Source: Bin5 sp963662575
Lineage (GTDB): Bacteria; Chloroflexota; Anaerolineae; Caldilineales; Caldilineaceae
Direction of reading: 5' to 3'
DNA: 64,000 nt
Assembly: GCA_963662575.1 (NCBI GenBank)
Contig: OY759723.1
Coordinates: 1,984,001-2,048,000 of the forward strand
In this document: in pieces, positions 19,387 to 28,831 of the stretch
How the letters are laid out: every line of letters starts with the position of its first letter
Position numbering within the stretch: position 1 is the first letter of the stretch
Position numbers and translations under genes: made by a program
Notes under the pieces: generated by a model
What the model saw: the letters and a program-made list of their open reading frames with translations, nothing else
What the model was told of the DNA's origin: nothing
Database searches by the model: none

Positions 19387-20361
19387 ATGCCGAATCCCTT
19401 TCGCCTCGGCTTTCTGAGCCATCTGCGCGGCCGCGCAGATGCTGATCAGGCCTACCGGGAAAGTCTCGAGATCTTTGACGCCGCCGACCAGCTCGGCTTT
19501 GACGCAATCTGGGTCGCCCAGCATCATTTCAAAGACATGGGCGGCCTCCTGCCCTCCCCCTTCCCCTTTCTCGCCGCCGTCGCCCAACGCACGAAGCGCC
19601 TGCGCCTGGGCACCTCGATAATCGTCCTGCCCTTTGAACATCCGCTGCGCGTCGCCGAAGACGCCGCCGTCGTCGATACCCTCAGCAACGGCCGCCTCGA
19701 ACTGGGCGTGGGCAGCGGCAGCGACGCCGACGAGTTCGAAGCCTTCGATGTCGACATCGACAGCCGCCACCAGCGCACTACCGCCGGCCTGCTCACTCTC
19801 AAAAAGGCCTTCGCCGGCGAAGCCCTCGGAGAGGACGGTCAGCGCCTGCGCCCGCCAGCCCCCACCCTCGGCGACCGTCTCTGGCTCAGCGGCTTAAGCG
19901 TGCGCGGCGCCCAATACGCAGCTGACAGCGGCGCCGGCCTCCTGCTCAGCCGCTCCGCCGGCGGCGGCGACCAGCCCGCCGGCCAGGAACAGGAGCCGGT
20001 GGCCATCGCCTACCGCACAGCCTGGGGTGACCGCCCCGGCCCGCCCCGCATCGGCCTCTCGCGCGGCATCTATCTCGGCAGCAGCCGCCAGGCCGCCCTG
20101 GACGAAATCGAAAAATTTGCACTGGGTGGCATCCCGCCCGATCTCTCCCCGGAGGGCTTCTGCCAGCGTGTGCACATCGCCTACGGCGCCCCCGAACAAG
20201 TCGCCGCCCGCCTCGGCGCCGACCGTGTCCTGCCCTACACCACCGACCTCATCCTCCAATTCGACCCCATCCACCCACCTCTCGAAAGAATCCTCGAGAT
20301 GCTCGAGCAAGTCGCAACCCAAGTCGCGCCCGCCCTCGGCTGGCAGCCCATCAACCACTAG
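19387..20361 (+). CDS. LLM-class flavin-dependent oxidoreductase (luciferase-like)
   Basis: 324 residues from ATG 19387 with GAGGA nine bases upstream. TIM-barrel features of bacterial luciferase-like monooxygenases are present: LGFDAIWVAQHHF, LRLGTSIIVLPFEHPLRVAED, LSNGRLELGVGSG, plus a late APEQVAARLGADRVLPYTTDLI block. It uses reduced FMN or F420; the cofactor and substrate are not determinable here. Probably cotranscribed with the dehydratase-like gene. Confidence 0.88.
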   Translation: MPNPFRLGFLSHLRGRADADQAYRESLEIFDAADQLGFDAIWVAQHHFKDMGGLLPSPFPFLAAVAQRTKRLRLGTSIIVLPFEHPLRVAEDAAVVDTLSNGRLELGVGSGSDADEFEAFDVDIDSRHQRTTAGLLTLKKAFAGEALGEDGQRLRPPAPTLGDRLWLSGLSVRGAQYAADSGAGLLLSRSAGGGDQPAGQEQEPVAIAYRTAWGDRPGPPRIGLSRGIYLGSSRQAALDEIEKFALGGIPPDLSPEGFCQRVHIAYGAPEQVAARLGADRVLPYTTDLILQFDPIHPPLERILEMLEQVATQVAPALGWQPINH

Positions 20362-20481
20362 AGCTCACGAAAATCCGCAGAAGATCGCAAATAAAAGGAC
20401 AGGACCCCACCAGGCAAAGTCGAACCGCTCCTCACCTGACACTCCTGTCCCAAAATCATATTCCGCGGCAACCCAAAAAAG

Positions 20482-20655
20482 CCGTTCTCCGCGTCCTCCG
20501 CGGACCAAAAAGGTGTTAAGGGTCTTCTTCGCGGCCCTTAGCGGCCCTTCGTGGAAAAAAAGAGGGTGTTAGGGTTTTCTTCGTGGTCCTTCGTGGCCCT
20601 TCGTGGACAAAGAGGTGTTAAAGGTTTTCTTCGTGGCCTTTCGTGGAAAAGGTGT
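20482..20655. repeat. TTCGTGG-box repeat array (family A), copy 2
   Basis: Units of CTTCGTGGCCCTTCGTGG, A-run and GGTGTTAAGG fill the gap between the convergent luciferase-like gene and livF. No terminator with a T-run is evident in this gap. Confidence 0.8.
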
Positions 20656-20665
20656 CCCCTCCCTC

Positions 20666-21463
20666 CTACCCCAGCCACCGCTTACGCCGCTTATAATGCT
20701 TCACATCCCGGTAACTCTTACGCCCACCTACCTGCGTCAACCCCAGATAAAATTCCTTGATGTCCGCATTCTCCGCCAGCTGCTCCGCCGCGCCGTCCAG
20801 CACAATCCGCCCTGTCTCCATCACATAGGCATGTGCCGCCGACCGCAGCGCAACATTCGTGTTCTGCTCCACCAGCAGCATCGACACACCCGACTCGCTG
20901 TTGATGCGCCGGATAACCTCGAAGATCGACTGCACCAGCAACGGAGCCAGCCCCAGGCTCGGCTCGTCCAGCAGCATTAACTTGGGCTTCGCCATCAGCG
21001 CCCGCCCAATCGCGACCATCTGCTGCTCGCCCCCCGACAAATAACCGGCCGTGCGTCCGCGAAACTCCGCCAAGCGCGGAAAATAGCCATATACCTCGTC
21101 CAGATCCTGCCGCAGGGCCGCGTCGGTCGTCTTTCGAAAGATCGCGCCCGTGCGCAGATTCTCCTCGACCGTCAGATGCTCAAACAGCCTTCGCCCCTCC
21201 AGCAGCTGCACGATCCCCATCTGAACGATTTCGTCCGGCGACTTCCTGTCGATCCGTTCGCCGTCCCACTCGATGCTCCCGCGCGTCACCTCACCCTGCT
21301 GGGTGCGCAGCAGGCCGGATATCGCCTTAAGCGTCGTCGATTTACCGGCCCCGTTTGCACCCAGCAGAGAAACAATCTGGTTGTCCGGCACAGCCAGCGA
21401 GATGCCCCGCAGCACCAGAATCACATCACTATAGACGACTTCGATATTGTTGATTTGCAGCAT
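20666..21463 (-). CDS. livF: Branched-chain amino-acid ABC importer ATPase LivF
   Basis: 265 residues from ATG 21463, where MLQINNIEVVYSD matches LivF N-termini. Walker A GANGAGKST, signature YLSGGEQQ, Walker B LMLLDEPSLGLAP and H-loop region LLVEQNT are complete. It ends in a basic tail (YKRRKRWLG). It is the last gene of the liv cluster, 68 bases after livK, which has repeat-family-C words in the gap. Confidence 0.94.
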   Translation of the reverse strand: MLQINNIEVVYSDVILVLRGISLAVPDNQIVSLLGANGAGKSTTLKAISGLLRTQQGEVTRGSIEWDGERIDRKSPDEIVQMGIVQLLEGRRLFEHLTVEENLRTGAIFRKTTDAALRQDLDEVYGYFPRLAEFRGRTAGYLSGGEQQMVAIGRALMAKPKLMLLDEPSLGLAPLLVQSIFEVIRRINSESGVSMLLVEQNTNVALRSAAHAYVMETGRIVLDGAAEQLAENADIKEFYLGLTQVGGRKSYRDVKHYKRRKRWLG

Positions 21464-21531
21464 CTGGAATCCAGCGGATAGTGGCCAGGGGCGTAATCTG
21501 AATGCTCTCCCCTCGCCACTATCCACTGTAG

Positions 21532-22899
21532 TTACTCTGACGCCGGCCGCATATCCGGTAAGGCCGTGAAATCCTGGACGACGACAAAGTCGACACTTCC
21601 GTCCTCCATCATCCGCGCCTGCCGGATCTGTGCTCTGCTGGGCGCACGGTTACTGCCCTCCACATTCATCTCAAACACGCCGGCTGAGCTGACTATCCCC
21701 ATCTGCTGCATAGCCTTCAGGAATTCAGCCCCGGTCAAGCCGTCAAAGCCGACGTTGTTCATGGCGACGGTCAGAATGTCCGCTATCCCGAATACGCTAC
21801 TGTAAGTGAGCAGATAGGTAAATGCCTTGTCCGTGTCAGGGTACCCTTTCGCTGCGAAAGTCTCCAGCGCCTGCTGCACACCGGGCGCATCGGTATCGGT
21901 CCACCACAGATAAGGGAAGATACCGTAGTAGCCTACGGCAAGAGGGGCATTCGCGCCCAGGATGTTCAAAATATCACGGTTCATACCCCAGTTGACGCTG
22001 CCCAGCACCACCTGATCGTAGAATCCAAGCGCGTGCAGCGTGCCGATGACCTGGGCAACACTGAACGAGATCGACTGCATGTAGATGACATTCGCGCCAT
22101 TGACGAGCAGATTCTGCAGCTGACCGGTCACGTCCGCGGCCGGGTCAATCGGCTGCTCCTCCAGCGGCAGCACCGTGATGCCCAATGAATCGGCGAAGGC
22201 CAGCGCCTCGGGTGTGGTCGCGCCCGCGCCGAAGGCGTTCGCCCAACCAATGACACCGACGGTGATCTCATCGCCCGCGCCTTCGGGCTTCATGTCGTCC
22301 CAGTTGTCATGCACAAAGCGCAAAAATCCGGCGAATTGGTCCGAGTAGATCGGCACCAGGCCAACCGTGTAGCCGTTGGGCGGATCATAAAGCGATTGTG
22401 CATGGACCCCCGTGGCTATGTTGACGATCTCGTCCTCGACCACGCGGTCCTTCAACGCGATCGTCGCCGCGCTGTTGGTTGTCAAGATGAACAGGGGTTT
22501 CGGTGTCTCAGCGCGGAACTGCTCATAGATCTGCACTTCCTGTTCCAGGGCGTACTGCGTGTCCTCCAGCCGCATTTCCAACATCACCCCGCAGACACCG
22601 CCTTCCGCGTTAATCTGTTCAATCGCGTCCTGCGTGCCGCCGATGAAGCCGGTTCCCATCAGCGTTGCCAGCGGGCCGGTCAGCCCCGCCTGCTGGTAGA
22701 GTCTGAGGGTCTCACCGTCGTAGCTGTTTTCGCACACGATCTCCATCGGCGCCTCTGGTGCCGGCATCGCTTCTTCCTGCGCCGCCGCCGTCGGCTCTTC
22801 CTCAGCGGCCATCGGCTCTTCCGCGATCGGCGCCGGCGAGCATGCCGCCGCTACCAAAGCAATGAGCAAAATGCATGTGATAGATAGGTACTTTTTCAT
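21532..22899 (-). CDS. livK: Branched-chain amino-acid/amide-type substrate-binding lipoprotein LivK
   Basis: 455 residues from ATG 22899; AAAGGAG is nine bases upstream. The signal peptide ends LIALVAAACS (lipobox), followed by an acidic/alanine linker. A type I periplasmic-binding fold is visible: ETLRLYQQAGLTGPLATLMG, DAIEQINAEGGVCG, ILTTNSAATIALKDRV, VIYMQSISFSVAQVIGTLHALGF. It differs from classical LivK in length and sequence, so the ligand could be an amide, urea or fatty/aromatic compound rather than leucine. Confidence 0.88.
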   Translation of the reverse strand: MKKYLSITCILLIALVAAACSPAPIAEEPMAAEEEPTAAAQEEAMPAPEAPMEIVCENSYDGETLRLYQQAGLTGPLATLMGTGFIGGTQDAIEQINAEGGVCGVMLEMRLEDTQYALEQEVQIYEQFRAETPKPLFILTTNSAATIALKDRVVEDEIVNIATGVHAQSLYDPPNGYTVGLVPIYSDQFAGFLRFVHDNWDDMKPEGAGDEITVGVIGWANAFGAGATTPEALAFADSLGITVLPLEEQPIDPAADVTGQLQNLLVNGANVIYMQSISFSVAQVIGTLHALGFYDQVVLGSVNWGMNRDILNILGANAPLAVGYYGIFPYLWWTDTDAPGVQQALETFAAKGYPDTDKAFTYLLTYSSVFGIADILTVAMNNVGFDGLTGAEFLKAMQQMGIVSSAGVFEMNVEGSNRAPSRAQIRQARMMEDGSVDFVVVQDFTALPDMRPASE

Positions 22900-23167
22900 G
22901 TGGATTTTCTCCTTTGAATTATATTCCTTTATGAACTCTTCCCGTAACAACTCAGCCAAAGACAATTCGCCGCCATTGGTGATCAACCGAACGTGTTTCT
23001 CACTAACCACTAATCCCTATCCCCTATCTCCTGCAGTACGCCTGCGGGCGAGGACGCCCTCCGGCGGCTCCGGCCCGCTAAGGCGGGCCTGCGCACCCTT
23101 CGCCGCTAAGGCGGCTCAGGGCTGGCGTCGGCAAACCCCCGCCGCCGCCAGGGGCTACGCCCTTTTT

Positions 23168-23385
23168 TGACGGTCGGGCCTACGGCCCTCCCTTGTGCGG
23201 GGGGACACCCCCCGCAACGCCCCCCTCCAAAACCAGTCACGTCGCGGTGCCAGCGTGTGTGTGATACCGCCGCTCACCCCCCGCCAGCGTCGCACCTGTC
23301 TCCAGCCATTGACCACTGACCACTGACCACCGACCACTGCAGTTCCACGCCCCCCTCCAAAACTATGCCACGCCAGCGCCGCACT
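23168..23385. repeat. Dispersed structured repeat B, copy 3, with family C words
   Basis: The GGGCC-TAC-GGCCC hairpin and GCGGGGGG-ACA-CCCCCCGC hairpin are followed by CAACGCCCCCCTCCAAAACC. The loop differs from copy 1 while the stem is kept. A partial second copy (ACGCCCCCCTCCAAAACTAT) lies near 23348. Between them are GACCACTGACCACTGACC words. The whole livM-livK gap (22900-23401) has no gene. Confidence 0.75.
23305..23345. repeat. Family C repeat: (GACCACT)n before livK
   Basis: CATTGACCACTGACCACTGA continues to CGACCACTGCAGTT. The same words end or begin several genes in the window. Confidence 0.7.
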
Positions 23386-23401
23386 ATCCCCGCAGTTCCC
23401 G

Positions 23402-24469
23402 TCAACGTGCAAATGGACGCAGCCGCCAGCCTGCTTTCAGAAGCTGCCAGCGGTGTGCCAGTCCGCGCGGCTCATAAATCAGAAAAAGCACGAGCGCGGC
23501 GCCGAAAAAGATCGGGCGGAAGGACGTGAGAAGCTGGCCCGACAGTTCGGGAAAGACCCCGGCCAGCATTCCCCCCAGCAGGTTGGAGAGATCTTCCAGC
23601 AGGATGATGAAGGCGACCCCCAGAAACGGGCCCAGATTGGAGCCGAGGCCGCCGATGACCAGCATCCCCAGGAAGATGATCGATTCGTTCAGCCCATAGC
23701 CGAACTCGGTGCCGACGCCCCGCTGGCTGTGGGCTTTAATCGCGCCCGCCACGCCCGCCAGCATCGCCGCGATGAAAAAGGCCCGCAGTTTGTACGTGAA
23801 AAGATTGACGCCCAGCAACTCCGCCGCCAGGTCGTTGTCCCGCACACTGACGAATGCCCGGCCCAGCCGCGTGCGCGAGATGTTGAACAGCAGGACAGTC
23901 GTGATCAGCAGAACGACCAGCGAGATATAGAAGAAGTTGCTAACCTCGCCGAAGTTAAGCGTGCCCAGTTGCGGAACCGGCACATCGATTGCGCCGCTCG
24001 TGCCCCCAAGATACTCTTTGAACGTGTGACGGCTCAACCACGGGATGATGAACTGGGCCGCCAGCGTGGCGAAGGCCAAATAGAAGCCTTTGACCCGCAG
24101 ACTCGCCAGCCCGAAGATCAGCCCAATCGCCCCGGCAGCAAGCGCCGCCAGCGGCAGCGCGATGAAAAAAGAAAGACCGGCGTGAATAACCAGCAGCGCC
24201 GACGCGTACCCGCCCACCAGCATAAAAGCCGCCTGGCTCAGTGAAATCTGGCCCGTATAGCCGGTCAGGATGTTCAGACCCTGCACCGCGATGACCGTAT
24301 ACGCGATCTGATTGGCCGTGCTGATCAGATACGCGTCGCCCCACAGCGGCAAAGTGAATGCCGCCAGCAGGCTGATGCCCAGCAGCCAGTAGTGCCAGGG
24401 CCGGCGCAGCAGCGCCATATCCTGTTCATACGAGCGGTCAAAGTCTCCCGCAGGTCGTAAGATCGCCAC
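23402..24469 (-). CDS. livM: Branched-chain amino-acid ABC importer permease LivM
   Basis: 355-residue membrane permease from GTG 24469. LivM hallmarks: LNILTGYTGQISLSQAAFMLVGGYASALL, a GLASLRVKGFYLAFATLA block, SRTRLGRAFVSVRDNDLAAELLGVN and GLGSNLGPFLGVAFIILLEDL. It lies three bases after the livH stop. It forms the transmembrane channel with LivH. Confidence 0.95.
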   Translation of the reverse strand: MAILRPAGDFDRSYEQDMALLRRPWHYWLLGISLLAAFTLPLWGDAYLISTANQIAYTVIAVQGLNILTGYTGQISLSQAAFMLVGGYASALLVIHAGLSFFIALPLAALAAGAIGLIFGLASLRVKGFYLAFATLAAQFIIPWLSRHTFKEYLGGTSGAIDVPVPQLGTLNFGEVSNFFYISLVVLLITTVLLFNISRTRLGRAFVSVRDNDLAAELLGVNLFTYKLRAFFIAAMLAGVAGAIKAHSQRGVGTEFGYGLNESIIFLGMLVIGGLGSNLGPFLGVAFIILLEDLSNLLGGMLAGVFPELSGQLLTSFRPIFFGAALVLFLIYEPRGLAHRWQLLKAGWRLRPFAR

Positions 24470-24472
24470 CGC

Positions 24473-25411
24473 CTACACCCTCTCGATTCTCTTCTGCCCG
24501 AACAGCCCTTCCGGGCGAATCAGCAGAACCACCAGCAGCAAGAGGTAGGGCGCGATTTCAGAGGAGTTCCGCACTTCAATCAACCGCGCCGCCTGCACCA
24601 GCGCCTGCACCAGACCAATCGCGAAGCCCCCCAACAGCGCGCCCCCCAGCGACTCCAGCCCGCCCAGCAGAATCGCCGGAAACGCGATCAGGGCCACCGT
24701 CGACAGATTCAGACTCACACCGCTGACCGTCGCCAGCAGCACGCCGCCCAACGTGGCGATCACCCCGGCGATCCCCCACGAAAGGCCGAAAACGCGGCTC
24801 ACATTTATACCGACCGAGCGCGCCACCTCGTGGTCCTCCGCCGTGGCCCGCATCGCCAGCCCGGTCTTCGTGCTGTTGAAAAACCAGATGAACAGCGTTG
24901 CCGCCACGGTTGCCACCACAAACGTGGCCACCAGCGTATATTTCAGGCGAATGGCATCGCCGAACGCGCCTGGAAAAGGAATAATCAACACGTCGCTGGG
25001 TGAAAACGGCGCCGGGAAGTTGCTCTTCAACTCCACGCCGAAAAGAATCGCCGTCACCCCTTCAAACAGCTGCGAAAGTCCCAGCGTCATCAGCATGATC
25101 GCCAGCAACGGCTGCCCCGTCATCGGCCGCAGCGCAAACCGCTCGATCAGCAGGCCAATCCCCATCGAGACAATCAGCGCCGCGATCAGCGCCGCCCACA
25201 ACGGCAGGTCGATCACCGCGCCGCCTGGCTCCGCCCCACCGCCCGTGAACCACCACGTCAAAAACGCGCCGAACATCACCAGATGGCCGTGCGCGAAGTT
25301 GAACACTTCCGACGACTTGTAGATCAGCACGATTCCCAACGCGATCAATCCAATCGTTCCCCCGTTGAGAAGTCCCGTCACAAATTGTTGCGGTACCAGC
25401 GGCCAATTCAT
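24473..25411 (-). CDS. livH: Branched-chain amino-acid ABC importer permease LivH
   Basis: 312-residue membrane permease. LLNGGTIGLIALGIVLIYKSSEVFNFAHGHLVMFGAF is the characteristic LivH N-terminal region (residues about 14-50); RATAEDHEVARSVGINVSRVFGLSWGIAG and GGLESLGGALLGGFAIGL follow. It is transcribed directly before livM and separated from the acyl-CoA ligase gene by a 470-base repeat-filled gap. Confidence 0.95.
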   Translation of the reverse strand: MNWPLVPQQFVTGLLNGGTIGLIALGIVLIYKSSEVFNFAHGHLVMFGAFLTWWFTGGGAEPGGAVIDLPLWAALIAALIVSMGIGLLIERFALRPMTGQPLLAIMLMTLGLSQLFEGVTAILFGVELKSNFPAPFSPSDVLIIPFPGAFGDAIRLKYTLVATFVVATVAATLFIWFFNSTKTGLAMRATAEDHEVARSVGINVSRVFGLSWGIAGVIATLGGVLLATVSGVSLNLSTVALIAFPAILLGGLESLGGALLGGFAIGLVQALVQAARLIEVRNSSEIAPYLLLLVVLLIRPEGLFGQKRIERV

Positions 25412-25578
25412 CGTCGTAGCTTGTCGTTAGTGACTAAAAGTCGTTGAAATTCGGTAAAGACCATTGAAAATGTGACCTATGCAGCACGTCTGCGGGCAGC
25501 CATGGCCCGTTTCTCGCCTGATACCCGTGTTCTACGCCCACAGACTGCGACCAAAGTCTGCAACCATAGTCTGCGGCG

Positions 25579-25842
25579 CCAAAGGTGTTCTCCGCGAACA
25601 AAAAGGTGTTCTTCGCGGCCCTTCGTGGATAAAGCGGTTTGCCGTTGACCTTCTGCAGTTGCCTTTCTTCGTGGCCCTCCGTGGCCCTTCGTGTCCTCCG
25701 TGGACAAAAGGTGTTGCAGTGTTGCATTTGCAGTTCTGCAGTTGCAGTTGACGTTCTTCGTGTCCCTTCGCGGCCCTTCGTGGCCCTTCGTGGACAAAAA
25801 GGGTTTAAGGTGTTCTCCGTGCCCCTTCGTGGACAGTGAACG
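25579..25842. repeat. TTCGTGG-box repeat array (family A), copy 3
   Basis: Units of CTTCGTGG mixed with GCAGTTGCAGTTGACG words, as in copy 5. It lies inside the liv cluster between livH and the ligase gene. The rest of the gap (25412-25882) shows no gene. Confidence 0.8.
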
Positions 25843-25871
25843 CATCAGACCGGCCAACATAGCCCCCCACA

Positions 25872-25897
25872 GTGAAAACTGATCACTGACCACTGCA
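25872..25897. repeat. Family C repeat overlapping the 3' end of the ligase gene
   Basis: ACTGATCACTGACCACTGCA contains the TGA stop of the minus-strand ligase gene; its last codons (NCSGQ) are repeat-encoded. Confidence 0.65.
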
Positions 25898-27811
25898 GTT
25901 CACGATTCGCAGATCCGTCTCAATCACGCCCTCGCTTCCGTCTTGGTAGCGTACCTGCGTCTGCACGTGAATCCACTCCTGCCCTGCGTACATCGTCTCG
26001 ATCATATCAGCATAGCGCTCATATAGGACATCCCGGCGCAACTTCCGCGAGCGCGTCATCTCAGACTCGTCCGCGTCAAACTCCTTGTGCATCAGCACAA
26101 ATCGTCGCACCCTGCTCGTCGGCGGCAGCTCCGCATTCACCTCTTCCACCGCCCGCCGGATTAATTCGCACACCTCCGCCTTCTGAGCTAGGTCCGCAAA
26201 CGTGGTGAAAACAATCCCCTGCCTTTCCGCCCAGCTGCTCACATTCTCAAAGTTGATAATGATCAAGGCGGTGACGTACTCCTGCGCCGGCCCGCCCACA
26301 GCCATCACGTCCAGAATGTAGGGGCTGAACTTGAGCCGCCCCTCGATGAACTGCGGCGCGTACCGCTCACCATTGGCCAGCGTGATCATATCTTTCATCC
26401 GGTCCAGATAGATCAGGTGGTCGTCTTCGTCGATGTGGCCCGCGTCCCCTGTGCGGAACCAGCGCTGCCCATCCTCTTCAACGATCGCTTCGGCCGTTGC
26501 CTCGTCGTTGTTGTAATAGCCCTGGAACACGGTCGGACCGCCAATCTGGATCTCTCCATCCTCAGCCGTGCGTACGGAAACCCCGCCTCCAGGCCGCCCA
26601 ACGCTGGCAAACTTGATATCATTATCCCAGTGAATTGTACCACTTCCGGTCACTTCAGTTAATCCATATATCTGTTTCAGGTTGATACCCAGCGCGTGAA
26701 AAAAGCGCATTGCATCCGGGCTCAGCGCGCCGCCCGCCGTATACGCGGCCCGTAGCTTCGTGAATCCCAGTTTATCGCGCAGCGGATGGAAAAGACACCA
26801 GTCGCCGATCTGATACGCGAGCCGCAACCCGGGCGATGCCGTCTCGCCCACCAGCTTCCGGTCCGCCAGCCGCAGGCCCACAGGTAGAAAAATCTCGTAC
26901 AGCTTGCGGTTGATCCACGAAGACTCCGCCATCCGCACCTGCACCGTTCCCAGCAGCGCGTCCCACAGCCGCGAATTGTAAAGTACCCGCTGCGGCGCAA
27001 TCTCGCGCACGTTCTCGCGCACCGTCTCCGGGCTCTCGGGAAAGTTCAATACCATGCCATGCACGCAATGCGGCGCAACGCCCCACGCGTGTTCAGCGAT
27101 CCAGCCCAGCGGCAGCAGGCTCACATGGTTGTCGCTGTCGTATAGCGGTTCCACCTCCGTAAAGGCCTCGGTCGAGCGGAGTATGTTCTCGTGGCTGAGC
27201 AGCGCGCCTTTGGGGCGGCCCGTCGTGCCCGATGTGTAGCTGAGAATCGCCAGGTCATCGCCGCGCCCCTGCGCCGTCTCCTCTTCGAATCGTGACGGCT
27301 CCCGAACGTTCAGCGCCCCGCCCAGCCGGCAAACCTCTTCGTATGCCGTGAGCCAGGGATCGTCGTACTCCCACAGCCCCCGTTCATCCCAGTAGACAAC
27401 CCGCTCGACCTTGGGAATGCGGTCCCGCACCGCCAGCATCTTGTCCACCTGCTCCTGGTCCTGCGCCAGGACGAAACGGGCGTCGCTGTGGTCGATGATA
27501 TAAGCGGCCTCTTCAGCAGTCGCGTCGGTAAACAACCCCACCTGCACGCCCCCCACCGCCTGCAGCCCCAGATAGGCCCACAGATACTGCCGGTCATTGT
27601 CGCCAATCGTCGCGACATGATCACCGCGCGCTAGGCCCAGCGCCCGCAGACCCAGGCCAAACTGCTGCACCTGCTCGTAGGATTCCTGCCAGCTGAACTC
27701 CCGCCAGATGCCAAACTCCTTGTGGCGCAGCGCGACCTCCCCGGCACCGCGGGATCTGACCTGTCTCAAGAAATGTTGGGGAACCGTCTCAGGGCCGTTC
27801 GTCTCAGTCAT
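25883..27811 (-). CDS. AMP-dependent long-chain acyl-CoA synthetase-like ligase
   Basis: 642-residue ANL-superfamily enzyme that activates a carboxylate as acyl-AMP, then forms the CoA thioester. Phosphate-binding motif LSYTSGTTGRPKGALLSH, then KQIYGLTEVTGSG, RTGDAGHIDEDDHLIYLDRMKDMI and NGERYAPQFIE. Its ATG (27811) follows the livG TGA directly, so it is part of the importer operon. The placement suggests the importer brings in a carboxylic acid that this ligase traps as a CoA ester (inference). The last codons come from a family C repeat. Confidence 0.92.
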   Translation of the reverse strand: MTETNGPETVPQHFLRQVRSRGAGEVALRHKEFGIWREFSWQESYEQVQQFGLGLRALGLARGDHVATIGDNDRQYLWAYLGLQAVGGVQVGLFTDATAEEAAYIIDHSDARFVLAQDQEQVDKMLAVRDRIPKVERVVYWDERGLWEYDDPWLTAYEEVCRLGGALNVREPSRFEEETAQGRGDDLAILSYTSGTTGRPKGALLSHENILRSTEAFTEVEPLYDSDNHVSLLPLGWIAEHAWGVAPHCVHGMVLNFPESPETVRENVREIAPQRVLYNSRLWDALLGTVQVRMAESSWINRKLYEIFLPVGLRLADRKLVGETASPGLRLAYQIGDWCLFHPLRDKLGFTKLRAAYTAGGALSPDAMRFFHALGINLKQIYGLTEVTGSGTIHWDNDIKFASVGRPGGGVSVRTAEDGEIQIGGPTVFQGYYNNDEATAEAIVEEDGQRWFRTGDAGHIDEDDHLIYLDRMKDMITLANGERYAPQFIEGRLKFSPYILDVMAVGGPAQEYVTALIIINFENVSSWAERQGIVFTTFADLAQKAEVCELIRRAVEEVNAELPPTSRVRRFVLMHKEFDADESEMTRSRKLRRDVLYERYADMIETMYAGQEWIHVQTQVRYQDGSEGVIETDLRIVNCSGQ

Positions 27812-28582
27812 TCAACTAGCCTGTCCCAAATAGGCGCGTATAACCTCCGGGTCGCGCCTGATCTCTTCCGGCCCGCCGTCCGCGATCTTGGTGCCAAAAT
27901 CCAGCACCACGATACGATCGGCGATATCCATCACCAGCGTCATATCATGTTCGACCAGGACAATAGTCACACCGCGGCGTTCATGAATGTCAAGAATAAA
28001 GCGCGCCATATCCTCCTTCTCTTCCGCATTCATGCCTGCCATCGGTTCATCCAGCAGCAGCAGCTTCGGTTCCAGCGCCAGCGCCCGACCCAACTCCACC
28101 CGCTTGCGCAGGCCGTACGGCAGCGCGCCCACCATCGTCTTGCGAATATGCGCGATCTCCAGGAAGTCGATCAGCTCCTCGACCACCGCCCGGTGCCGCG
28201 CCTCCTCCTTGCGCGCAAAGCCCCAAAACAGCGCGCTCGCCAGCATATTCTGGCGCATGTGTATATGCCGCGCCGCCATCATATTTTCGAGCGCGCTCAG
28301 GTATGTATAGAGACCGATGTTCTGGAAAGTGCGGGCGATACCCAGTTGCGCCACCCTTCTGGCGCCCGTCAGGTCATGTTCGCCCTCGAAGAGCAGCTTC
28401 CCCTGCTGCGGGCGGTAGAAGCCGCTGATGCAATTGAGCATCGAAGTCTTACCCGCGCCATTGGGCCCGATAATGGCGCGAATCTCACCTGCATGTACGT
28501 CGAAGTCGACCTCGTCGAGGACGGTAGTACCCCCAAAAGAGAGGGTGACGCCCTCAACCTTTAAGATGTCCTTAGGGATCAT
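27812..28582 (-). CDS. livG: Branched-chain amino-acid ABC importer ATPase LivG
   Basis: 256 residues from ATG 28582. LKVEGVTLSFGGTTVLDEVDF, Walker A GPNGAGKT, a LivG-type long insert with GIARTFQNIGLYTYLSALENMM, Walker B LLLLDEPMAGMN and switch VEHDM are present. The signature is LPYGLRKRVELGRAL, a LivG variant. It is the first gene of the cluster in transcription order. No Shine-Dalgarno sequence is obvious; a TTG at 28621 is an alternative start. Confidence 0.93.
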   Translation of the reverse strand: MIPKDILKVEGVTLSFGGTTVLDEVDFDVHAGEIRAIIGPNGAGKTSMLNCISGFYRPQQGKLLFEGEHDLTGARRVAQLGIARTFQNIGLYTYLSALENMMAARHIHMRQNMLASALFWGFARKEEARHRAVVEELIDFLEIAHIRKTMVGALPYGLRKRVELGRALALEPKLLLLDEPMAGMNAEEKEDMARFILDIHERRGVTIVLVEHDMTLVMDIADRIVVLDFGTKIADGGPEEIRRDPEVIRAYLGQAS

Positions 28583-28831
28583 GGAGAGTAAATCGGTATT
28601 CTCTCTGCGCCGCCTTGCCAAAGCAGATATTCCCGAAAGACCTGCTTTGAACCGGATATGGGGGAATTAAAGTCTAGCATGTGGGATGCTGTGTGGGAAA
28701 GCGCCAATCAAAAGATCCGTATTTTGTCAGCAGCGCTCCGCGCAGGTTTGGGCATGGTCTCGTCGGCCCAGTCCGGCGATAGGTTGCAGCCTACTCGGCC
28801 CAGCAAATGACAGAACTCTAACTGTTGCCGG

